From positions 6,014,001-6,078,000 of the forward strand of contig JAGUCH010000001.1 in assembly GCA_019096065.1 (NCBI GenBank): a stretch of 64,000 nucleotides of DNA. The letters run 5' to 3'. The notes beneath the pieces were generated by a model, which saw nothing but the letters and a program-made list of their open reading frames with translations, did not search any database and had not been told where the DNA came from. Numbering within the stretch: position 1 is the stretch's first letter; every line of letters begins with the position of its first letter. This document shows positions 1 through 11,000 of the stretch, piece after piece. The translations under genes and the position numbers were made by a program. The DNA is from Paracyclopina nana. Taxonomy: Eukaryota; Arthropoda; Copepoda; Cyclopoida; Cyclopettidae.

Positions 1-3000
1 GGCCAACACCACTTGCTCTCAATCAGGAATGACCCTTTTGAACTTGATGGACCATGACGAAGACAATGCAGTCACCAATTACTTGTACAGCACAGGGCAG
101 TTTTCAATGGTTTTTGGCCGAGCTGGTGTGTGGCTTGGATACAGAGGTAACACGAACATTGATTGCTCGAATGTAGTTTTTGGATTTGTCCATTTATAGA
201 AACTGCACCGGACTCCAATCACACGATCAGAATTAGTGACCAAAAACCAATTGAAAGTGTCTATAACGGGCTGAATGAGAGTCCTTCATATCATGCCGGA
301 GAGCTTGATTGTTTATACTTGCTTCCATGTCCTCCGAACAGTACAGATTGCAGTGTAGCAGTCCCCGACGAAAATCATAGATGGAACGCTGATAAGTGCT
401 TCAATCCTGTGGACACTCATGCAATTGGGTGCAAGATCAAGAAAGGAGAGTCCCTTGATGTATCTGGGCTAATGCATCGTAAGCGTGTGAAAATACGACA
501 TTGAAAATAGAATACCTATGGAGTTACATTTTCAGCGAAGGAGTTTTGCCCCGAAGGTTGGGGATCGCCGTTCGCTGGAAACTGTTACCTTCTCGTGGCT
601 ACTGAGGTAACGTTTGGAGATGCTCAGGCTTTCTGCAAGAAAAATCAATCCTCTTCCGACGTCGTCAGTATTTTGTCCGTGTATGAGAACGAGCATATCA
701 AGCAATTTGTGGCTGAGCTAGGCAACTCGGATATCTGGATTGGCCTGCGTGACATCTACACTGAAGGCAATTGGGAGTGGGCTGATGGGGCTCCAGCGAC
801 CTTCTTAAATTGGGCTGATACCGAGCCGAATGGTGGTCGCAACGAAAACTGTGCCATCATTAATGTGGATGGGTGGAGCGACTATAATTGCGGATCGAAG
901 AAAAATTTCGTCTGTAAAACTCGAGCCAGTACAGACCCAAGTGGAGACCCTGTTTTGCCTGACACCTCTACCATGCCACCTACCTCCAATTGCGGCTTTA
1001 ATGGGCATAAGTGGATCGAAAACCCAGATACTGGCATGTGCTATGCCCTCATTACCGAATCCCCGTTGGGCTGGCAGGATGCGCGAGAACACTGTAAGGA
1101 GTACGGAGGTTTCAGGGAAAACGGAGACTTGGCATCAATAGGAAGTGAAGAAGAGCAAGCGTTTTTCAACTGTAGGCTCTTTTTTTGGAGGCATGCATTA
1201 TGCCGATTTTCACAAGATCTCCAACTCCATTTCAGCTTGGTTCACCATTGTTCAGCACTTCCAAAGCACGTGGATAGGCCTCAGCGATTTGAACAGGGAT
1301 AGTGCGTTTGAATGGGCAGATGGAACCCCGTTTGCCTTTATTAACTGGAGAGACTCGGGTACATACATGAAATTATGCGATTTCCTGTGCGGACAATAAG
1401 GGCTTCTTTTATGGCATTCTAGAGCCCAATGGGGGCAATAATGAAAATTGCGGTGAAATCAATTTCGGCGAATCTCGCGGAGAGTGGAACGATTACATAT
1501 GCACTCAGTCTTTGCCTTTCGTTTGTGAGAAGCAAGGTGACAATTACGTTGAGCCCCCGACTCCAGTCCCGCCTAAGCCAACTTGCCCTGATGGTTGGCG
1601 TGAAGCGCTTGGGCGATGCTTATATTACAGCCAGGCATTTGAAGACAAAGCTCACAATTGGACCGAGGCAAAGGCAAAATGCAAGGCTTTAGGCACTACT
1701 CTAGCATCCGTTCGTGACGAGGCCGACCAGGACGAGATTTATTGTAAATTAGCCTCGAAATAATTGTCCATTGGCTCATCCATTTTTCTAATAGATCAAG
1801 TGCAGTACACTTCTTATTTGGGTGCAAGCGATGCCGTTGAAGAGGGCAAATGGGTGTGGGAAGATGGGACGACATTTGCTTATAATCATTGGGGCGATGG
1901 AGAGCCCAATGGAGGTACGGAGGAAAATTGCCTTGAGATTGACTACTATGGCATTTGGAATGATGTCGCATGCGGCGGCGACCAGCTCCAGCCGTTTATT
2001 TGCGCGACAGAAATAAGTGAGTTTTGGTCATTTTAGCGTGATGCGAGTCATGTCAATCTACTTTTGCTCCCGCAGAACTTTGTCCTGAGGACTGGTTCTT
2101 TTTCGACGGAATGTGCTGGCGGTTCTCACCAGAAGAAGGCAAGGCTTCGTGGTCGGCTGCTCAAGATATTTGCCAGGAAACCTCGTCAGGTCACGGAAAC
2201 CTAATAAGCGTTCACGGTGAGCGAGAAGGAAGCATCTTGATGGATGCATTTCAAGATGACCCGTGGATAGGGCTCACCATCATTTCCGGTGGTAGCTATG
2301 AATGGGCTGATGGCAGCAAAGTTGACTATTCACCTTGGAAAGAAGGAGGTAGGCGTAGAAGGTAGGCTAGTCACGCAATTTGAAATAATCAGGACTGTTT
2401 TTTTAAGAGCCTGATAATATCGAGACTGACACTTGCGTCTCTGCTGGGCACGATGATGGCCTGTGGTCATCCAATAACTGCGACCAAGACAAGCCTTTTG
2501 CATGCAATTTCAAGTCTTGTAAGTCCCCCTGGCAATCCATGAATTTCAGGCTATGATGACACGTTTTCTCTAGCTCACTTCATATCATGCCCATCTGGAT
2601 GGGAGAAATGGAATGGCAATTGCTACTTGCTGCAACCCGAGTCCAACCTAATGGGATTTGAAGCCGCGGAAGAGCTCTGTGTTAACCATGGTGGTCACCT
2701 TGCCTCTGTTAATTCAGCTGCGGAGCTCGACTTTTTGCAGGCATTGCTCGCCGGCTACGGGTCATGTGGAGATGGATGGGCTGAGGACGCAGAAAGGCAA
2801 CTGTGTTACTTTCATGACGGTCAAAAGGCTCTGTGGCCCGAGGCTAACGAGACGTGCTACAAAATGGATGCCAGATTGGCGATAATCAAGGACAAGGCGA
2901 AGAATGACAAAATCAAGGCTTTCGGTAGGCTCGCAAAACTTTGACCATCTCAAATTCATGAGCACGTTAATTTTAGCCCCTTTGCGGTCTGCTGTGATGA

Positions 3001-6000
3001 TTGGTTTGACGGACTATGCAGAAGAAGGCCACTGGGTGTGGATTGATGGCACACCTTTAGATTGCGAAAGCGAGTTTTGCGACTGGCATTCTGGTGAGCC
3101 GAATGGCCTAGAAGACCAAAATTGCGTTGAGATTTGGAACGACCCTGGAGGCTGGTACGACCCCAACACATGGAACGACGGACTGTGTGACGATGATTTG
3201 CGAGACTTTGTCTGTGAAAAGCCGTTCCCGGCCTCCAAAATGGTGAAGGTTCCAATTTGGATCGGCCTTAATGACCTGGATAACTCTAAAACGCTCAAAT
3301 GGACCGATGAAAGTAGAGTCGCTTTCACTAAATGGTGCAAATCATATCCTCCCTTTTAGGCATTGACTCTCATTGTTACGATTTTTAGGGCGACCGGGCA
3401 GCCAAATCATCACGTGGGGGATAACTTTAAGTGCACAGTCATTAATACGAAGAACGAAATGCAGCTTGTGGAGTGCAACGAAGAGCACTTCTCCGTATGT
3501 AAGCGTCCAACTGTGATTTCTACTGTCCCCCCTGAAAGTTATGGGTGTTCGGAAAATCAGTACGCCTTTGAGGGCTCGTGCTATGAGATTCATCACAGGC
3601 ATGTGACTTTTGACGATGCTCAAAGGAAGTGCGAATCTGATGGAGGCAATTTAGTGTCGATCAACAATATGTACGTAGCACTTGTGGGCTTCTTGAAAGA
3701 TCTCAATTTTTTTAAAAGCTCTCACTCAGGGATGAACAAGCTGAATTGGTATCAATTTTGGCCATGACTTTTGGCACTTTTTTCATCGGCCTCAAGTACC
3801 ACGAAGAGACTAGCTCCTTTGAATGGGTCAACGGTGAAAGCGTTGCTTTCACTGACGGTTGGGATCATTATCAGCCAGGTACTATTTTTAGGCCAACATC
3901 GTCTACTCCCGCGAATTTTTGCCCTACTGCATTCCAGATTTGAACTTTGATGATGATGGCAAGGGAAAATGTGCTATGGTGAATTCGAATTCAGGATTTT
4001 GGTTTGTATGGAAATGCTCGGAGCTGAAAGGCTATATTTGTGAGTCCCCAAGACGAGGCTACACAAATCCACCAACTACAACGACGACAGTCAAACCTGA
4101 GGCTATTTGTGAAAGCTATGATTGGTACAAATACAATGATCATTGCTACAGGTTTTTTGACGAGCCCAGGACATTTGCCAACGCCGACGAGTTTTGCCGC
4201 TCTAAAGGCGGCCATTTGGTCTCCTTCAGCAATTACGACGAGGAATTGACTCCTCTTACATCGGCAGTGGGGTACATCCAAAAGTCCTTTTGGATAGGTT
4301 TGAGGCAAGATGACGGGGGCAATGCAGACGGAGGTTATTATTGGGTTGATGACACGCCCTTTGACTACACAAACTGGAAAAGTAACACATTGTCGAGCAA
4401 CGTCAACCTTGTTAAGACCTGTAACTCGTTTCTTTAGACGGCATGCCTGAGTCTTATGGTGGAAGTGATAATTGCATAATCCTTGAATGGTACTACAACA
4501 CCGCCGACGGTTGGGTCAATCATAACTGCGAGAGCGAGTTGAGTTTTGTCTGCGAGGTCCTAGCCGGGGTTGAACCACCGACCACAGTGCCACCACCAAC
4601 TATTCCACCCATTCAGAATTGCAAGGAAGGCGTGGACGATGGCTGGGTCAAGGGTCCAGACGATTTTTGCTACAAGTTTTCAGCCACCATCAGTCAGTCT
4701 GACACGTGGTCCACCATAGAGTATGCCTGTTTGCAGGAGGTAAATCTTATAAATGAAAAAAAAAGACTGGGAGCATCAGTTTATTTTCAGGGCGCACATC
4801 TGGCATCAATTCATTCTCACGCGGAAAACACCTTTGTTATGGTGAACCTGAACAGGAAAGGTATCACTGACGCTTTCCTAGGTTTGTTTATGAACCAAGA
4901 TGACCAGTTTGAATGGAGTGACGGAACGACAACGGACTATTTTCAATGGTCGAGCGGAGGTGACACAAAAGCTATGCTGTGATAACCAGTTGATTCATTA
5001 TTCTTTTTTCCAGAGCCCAATAACTACTTTGGCTTGGAGGGGTGTGGGGTCATGTATGGAAACAATGGGAGGTGGAATGATGCCCACTGCAGTAAGGCTG
5101 CCAATGGGTATGTTTGCAAAATACCAGCGAGTGGCGCGTGGACAACTGCCAAACCGACCCAGGCTCCTACTGGCCACTGTCCCTCCGATCAGCATGAATT
5201 CAAAGGCTACTGCTACAAATTCATGGGGCTTAGCGACTCGGCTGAGTACAAGAACTGGACTGATGCTAGAAGAGATTGCAGGTATATGCTCCAAGTTCTT
5301 TGTCAGTGTCAGCAGATTGCAGTGCATGTTTTTTTGCCAGAAACCTCGGTAAATCCTATGAGCTGGCAAGTGTACATAGTGACAACGAGCAAGCCTTTTT
5401 GAACGCAATTCTGGCTGAGAATGATCCTGGCAATGCAAAAGCCAGAGAGTACGAGTTTTGGATTGGCTTCAAGGATTGGAACCATTGGGGCTCTTACGAT
5501 ATCACAACTTTCGTTTGGTCCGACGGGAGTGCCGTTGATTACGTCAACTGGGCAGCTGGTGAGCCCAATGACAATTTCTACACGGAAGGCCTCTGCGTCG
5601 AAATGTATGCGCATGACGACTTTGACATCGGCCACTGGAATGATTTGAACTGTGAGCGTGAAATCGGCTACATTTGCAGAGGCCGGGCTTCAATTGAAAT
5701 TCCAGAGCCTCCGCCAGTGAAAAAATGCACTGGATCGTTGGCAGAATTTGACAAGTGGCTGGATGGCTGCTACAGAAGCAGTGAACAAAGCAATAAACTG
5801 TCGTGGACAGATGCCGAGAAAGAATGCATGAAAATGGAGGGATCTCATTTGGCCTCGATACTCAGCTACTCAGAGCAGTCGTACATGCTAAACAAAGTCG
5901 AATCCGAGCTTGCCTGGATCGGCCTCTCTGACGTTCAGGTAAATCGCTTTCATGGGGATGAGGATAGCAAATGTATTCTTTACCTTTCTCAGAGACACGG

Positions 6001-7110
6001 GTATTTTAAGTGGAGTGATGGATGGACGATGCAACTGTCAAATTGGGGCTCGGAGCCACCAGTCGACTCTGACGTCGACATTTGCGTAGCCTACAATAGT
6101 ACCGACGGCAGGTGGTATCCCAGGGAGTGTTCTGAGCAGTTGCCCTTCGTTTGCAAGCATTCCGACAAAACTCCACCCACACCTGGTCCCAATGGAGAGT
6201 GTCCAACCCATAAGTTTATCGACTTGGATCCCAACTTTGATCACTGCTACTTTATCGCTCATGGCTCGTACGCTAATGTCGCATGGGATTCCGCTCAGCA
6301 GTTTTGCATGGATTTGGCACCTGATACGCACCTAGCCAGCATACATTCTGAGGGTGAAATGAGCAAACTACATGGTGCAGTGGGTGCCAACACTGCCATA
6401 CTTTGGATTGGAATGTACTCAAATATTGGCAGTCCTGATGATTATCAATGGGTCGACAAGTCACCGGTCGATTTCTTCAATTGGGAGGAGTCTGAGCCGA
6501 ACGATCCAAGGGAGTTTTGTGTGCAAATCTATGGCAGCAATGGGAAATGGAACGACGCGTCGTGCGACTCGTACCAAACCACGGGATACGTTTGCAAAAC
6601 AAAGAAAGGTACACTACATGTATTAGCGTAATGAACGACTTTGTAATCAATGGATTTTAGTGCTAATACCGACGTCAACCGAAGGACCTACAAAGCCCTC
6701 AACATCGGATGGAGGTTCATCATCATCTGACACATCAACTCACTCTACCAAATCCACATCTCAAGGGGAAACTACAACCCGTTCAACTACCACTCGTACA
6801 ACAACAACCACTACATATGCTGCAACGCCAGAGAGTAAGTATACTCTAATTGTTAAGTCCTCCCTTTAATCTGAGTCCTTAATTTCTAGGCTATGGCATG
6901 AGTCCTGGAGGTGTTGCAGCCTTGGTGATAGTGTGCATCTTAGTAGTCGCTGGTGGGGTTGTGTTCCTTGTAGTTTACTTTAAAAAGGAGCTTTTCCTGA
7001 GAAAACTAAGAGGCCTCCGACAGCCTCAAAATCAGGCCGGGCAGATGACAAGTTTCGAGAACATGGCCTATGACTCTAACACCGGATTCTCCTCGGCCGC
7101 CTCTAGCTAA
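1..7110 (+). CDS. Multi-CTLD transmembrane lectin receptor (3' part, partial at left edge)
   Basis: About 19 exons give roughly 2,000 residues in the window; the 5' end lies outside. I count at least 13 C-type lectin-like domains, starting near 2 (partial), 539, 991, 1584, 2077, 2587 (outer), 2763 (inner), 3543, 4110, 4619, 5175, 5726 and 6198. Each has the family marks: paired Cys, WIGL-type strand, WND-type motif. Several keep mannose-type EPN plus WND (2nd, 3rd, 4th, 7th, 10th, 11th, 13th), so Ca-dependent sugar binding is likely for these. After the last CTLD come a Thr/Ser-rich mucin-like stalk (6661-6834), one TM helix (about 6903-6980) and a short tail with FENMAY, like the FENTLY endocytosis signal of mannose receptors. 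I infer an endocytic or pattern-recognition surface receptor. Exons include 2-146, 200-478, 536-1171, 1422-1742, 2978-3334, 3389-3670, 5340-5938, 5993-6607, 6661-6834 and 6891-7110; some other boundaries are approximate. No ricin or fibronectin II module is visible in this part. Confidence 0.9.
2587..3507 (+). other. Nested CTLD pair: one lectin domain inserted inside another
   Basis: Within the lectin receptor, an N-terminal CTLD half (2587-2745, SCPSGWEKW... to AAELDFLQALLA) is followed directly by a complete CTLD (2763-3224, SCGDGWAED... to DFVCEKP). Then comes a C-terminal CTLD half starting at the WIGL strand (3253-3507, IWIGLNDLD... to FSVCKRP). The two halves fit together as one normal domain, so the inner one appears to sit in the loop between helix 2 and the WIGL strand. 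Introns at 2924-2977 and 3335-3388 fall inside the inner domain and the outer C half, not at the insertion joints. Confidence 0.75.
5939..5992 (+). other. 54-nt stop-free intron in the lectin gene
   Basis: CAG|GTAAATCG at the left and TTTCTCAG|AGACAC at the right bound 54 nt (3n) that are open in frame. Removing it joins WIGLSDVQ to RHGYFKWSDG, as in the other CTLDs; keeping it would insert 18 residues into the domain. Confidence 0.8.
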
Positions 7111-8054
7111 GCCTGTTTTTTCGATTACATTGTTGTAAAAGAAAGTTTCCATAGTACTATATCATAAGCTGCAATGAAGCTTGTACGGCCACATTCATTA
7201 AGCCTGCGTGGTGAAGTATTTTCCAAGTTTTGGGCTGGTTTTTTTCAAGTTCCTGCTTTTGAAGTAAGAGCAACATTTAGGTCAAAGTCACACTGCAGTT
7301 GACAATGTAGTAGTAACTTGTGTATTTGCTAATACTTCGCATTTTGCTGCAATCACTACATATACACAAAAGACAAAAACGATCTCACTCACATCCACAC
7401 TTTTCCATTTCAAAATGGCACTGTGCGCCATCTTTGGTCCAAAAAACTTTGTCTTCACAAGTCGACAGTCACGTTGTGTTCATCTCCACACTAGCAGTAG
7501 TACAGGGGAGAAAAGCCAGAAGTTTCACTGCAGAAGCAAAACGCATATTTTTGATTGGCTCAAAGTCGATCCCAGCGGATTAAGATGGCCACTAATCCCA
7601 ACATTGTTAAAGGGTTAGAGAGAGCGCAAGCTTTTCTTTGGCTGTCTGAAACTCCTCCATTGTTGATGATAGGAACTGGCTTTGATTCTGGAAGAAGAAA
7701 ATAGCTCAAATCATTGCCCAGATGCAACTGGGTCAACCATCATTTTGGCTCTTCGTTCCTTTTGACGCATTCGACCTTGCGTCGTTGCCAAGGCAATTAT
7801 GGTATTCATGACCTTGTTCATGACATCACATTAGTAAAAGTCCTTCTTCCCTTGATGCCTTAAATTTCGCATTCTCAACTTGGCTACTACAGCTTTGAAT
7901 GCCGTTCTAGCATGCCTTTTCAACGACTGCAAAACTGGTCCGTTTATTTCACAATATCTATTTTGGAAAGTACTTTGCGCAAAGGAAGAAAGGTCCGTAA
8001 TTGATTGAAGTCTACCGGCGCAGCAAACGGGGAATATTAGAAAATAAAACTCAC
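7111..8054. other. Gap between lectin gene and dpr-like gene; probable 3' UTRs
   Basis: This holds the 3' UTR of the lectin gene and, on the minus strand, presumably the missing last exon and 3' UTR of the dpr-like gene. A weak minus-strand acceptor at about 7929 (TTTTGCAG) would add only a few codons before a stop. I see no other gene. Confidence 0.4.
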
Positions 8055-11000
8055 CATCAATAATATGAAGCCTGAGAGACTGGGTTATGTTGTCGGAAAC
8101 AGCACAAGTATAGACACCCGAATGTCGGACATCGGCTTGACTGATGGCCAATCGACTTATGGCTCCTTCACCGACCAGTTCAGTTCTGACACTGCAAAAA
8201 ATGGAGGCGAAAAATAGCAACAGTCAGTGTTATGGCTTTTCTTTAAGCAGCAACGAAGGCCTTTTTATTGGGTAGCCCGCTATGCTAAATCCGATCCAGA
8301 AAGCTCCTTTCACGGGAAAAGCTCCCAAGGAGAATATAGAAACGCGAACAAATTCACTGGCGTTTCCTCAGATGATGCACAAAATGTCACCATTTTGATG
8401 CGAAAAGGAAAACAAAGCTGATGTGATTTCCTAACCACATCAAGTTCACCTATTGCGAATATTCGATCGGTTATCCTAGGAACCACGCGTAACGTATGAC
8501 TCGTATTTATTCGAGCCCTAAAATGCAAATGCGCATCCATGATTTTACGAGGAGAACTTTGAATGGATGCAGAAACACTGGCAATAGGGCGGTCTCATAT
8601 TCGTCAATTGGGCAAGGTAGGTGGACTCACCTTCCCACCTACCTAGGGTAGGTAGGTGAGGGTAGGCAGGTGAGGGTAGGCAGGTGGGTAGGTGGGTAAC
8701 CTGGTAGCTTAGTGAACCAGTTAGTGCAGGCAATTTAAGTCAATTTTTTAAGCATAACAAAAAGCTGCTTCTACACAAAATGTCCTCTCGTGATTTCTGA
8801 GTCAAATTGACTTAACTTGCCTGCATACTAACTGGTTCACTAAGCTACTAGGTTACCCACCTACCCACCTGCCTACCCTCACCTGCCTACCCTCACCTAC
8901 CTACCCTAGGTAGGTGGGAAGGTGAGTCCACCTACCTTGCCCAATTGACGAATATGAGACCGCCCTAATAAATCATGTAAATGGGGAAAAGGTCGAAATT
9001 GAAAACCGATCGGAACTTTTAAGCTTTATTGGAAATGGATGTGCCAAAATGAAGCGCGATTGGCATTACAAGTTCGATTACGTATATTATTTCCTAAAAT
9101 AGCGTAAATCCTTTTCTTAGCTTTGTTTCTTCATGAGCAGCAAACTGGACAGGAAATGATTCAATCGCACAGATTAACGCAACAGCTAAGCGATGCTTTT
9201 TATGCACATTTGTATCGGGTTGTATTCAGTGAGGCTTTGTGCTAATATTAAGCATGACCGTTTTTGCAATCTTGCAGTAAAGGAGTATAGTAGGCCTAGA
9301 AAAGGCCAAAAGTGCATTCGTTTCGAAAAACCGAGCTAGGGGGATCTCGGAGCACTTTCAGGGTTGCAGAAAATGCACATAAAGGCCAGCAGTACGAATA
9401 GCGCGGTGTATAAGGCCTTTATGTATTTTTATACAAACTATTTAAGACAGCAGGTCTTGGCCTACAGCTAGGGTTCGAATGATGCTCCTAGGCATCATGA
9501 AAGTTAAGCCTAATAAACAGCATGAGGCAAAATGAGGAAAAAGAGTTGCAGTTCATGCTGAAACCTGGATCAAAAGTACGTGCAACTTCATGCTGCTAGC
9601 ATAGCACATGTACATTTCTTTCAAGGCTTCATGATATGAAAAGTAGAAGGGAAAAAATAGCTGGTAGCTTTTAGTGAGAGAGTTCATTGAAAAAGTTCTT
9701 TTTTCAAAGGCTCCCTGAAGGATGGAAACATGGCAAATCCTCCACGGAGCCACAATTTTTCGACTAGGAAGTTGCTGCTAAAAAATTCATGGCGTGGTTA
9801 TTCTATTACGTAAAAGTGATTGGAAAGTCTCATTACAATATTCAAATGACCGAGATGAAAAGGAGCCATTTTGTTTACCTCTGACCCGAAGATGAGTTTG
9901 ATTTGGGTATTTTAACGTTCCCCTGCCTCCACTCGATAATGTCTGGTAAAGGTCTGGCTGGTAAGCGATCCACTTGACACATCACTTCCAAGCTCGAGCC
10001 CACTTTGTAGAACTGGTCGAGGAGCTCACGACCAAATCCATCCATCACAGTTAAAATAGGCGCTGAAAAAGAACAACAATGGTTTTTCAATAAAGCATAC
10101 AAAGTGGACTTCTGCCCGCGTGTATAACTTCAGTGCAGCAGCCAAATTGAAATAGTATATGCAAGAGTATGTTGTAAATATAGTGCAGGAGAGAGTAACA
10201 TCTGTTTGAAAAAAGTTTGCCACTTATGTGTGGACACTGCCAACTTTTTTGCAGTGTCCCACTTGCACCACCATGAGCTGGAATCGCACAGTCAACCCTA
10301 CCAGGCAGCCGTAGCAGAAAAAAGTGGCTTTTTGCCTGAAATGCACTCGGAGGCGAGAGGTAGCTTAGGAAACTGCATGGCTATTTCAAAAGAGAGCCAA
10401 CTTCAGCCGAAGTCATGTCAACTTTCCAGACGTGAACACCGGCAGCAAAGTTGGTTGACTTTGACAGTAAAGATACTCTTGAGGATTTGGAAACGCGCGA
10501 TGCAAAAATTGATTAGGTGGGTGACAAGGGAGTGCTGGTCGGTGCACTTTTTCTGGCTGAAATCTAAAGCGTCCAGAGTGTTGGATGGTACTTGAAAAAA
10601 GTTCCAAGTCGATATTCTGCATCCATTCTCGGGTGCATTTTTCTATCAACGATATCCAACTTTTTATGGAGCCTGTCTTAGCCATGACAGGGATTTTTCG
10701 ATCATTGGCACGGCTTTACAAGATTATATGCAAAATGGGTGACCCTATTCGCAGATTACCATCCAAGTGGAAGCTCTCAGAAACAAGCCTCTATCAGGAT
10801 TCTTTCCATGGAGAAGAAGATGGCAAAGATGGGCTCTCTGCTGCTGATTCCACCATAACTTTTTGGTCGGGACGCGAGAAGTTTTTATTAGTACTAGCCC
10901 GTGAAACAACAGCTTTTGCCAGGCGAACTTGAGCGACTGACATGCAACGAACTATTTCAATGAGGACTATATATGCTTTATTCTATTCTGTTACCTTCAA

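Noticed and set aside
7831-8054. Minus-strand ORF continuing past the second Ig domain
   Set aside because: It reads through a consensus GTGAGT donor at 8054; the extension has no GPI signal or TM pattern, so the Ig exon is taken to end at 8055.
10206-10932. Plus-strand ORFs of 115-129 codons
   Set aside because: They lie in a dpr intron, lack recognisable motifs and have intron-like composition.
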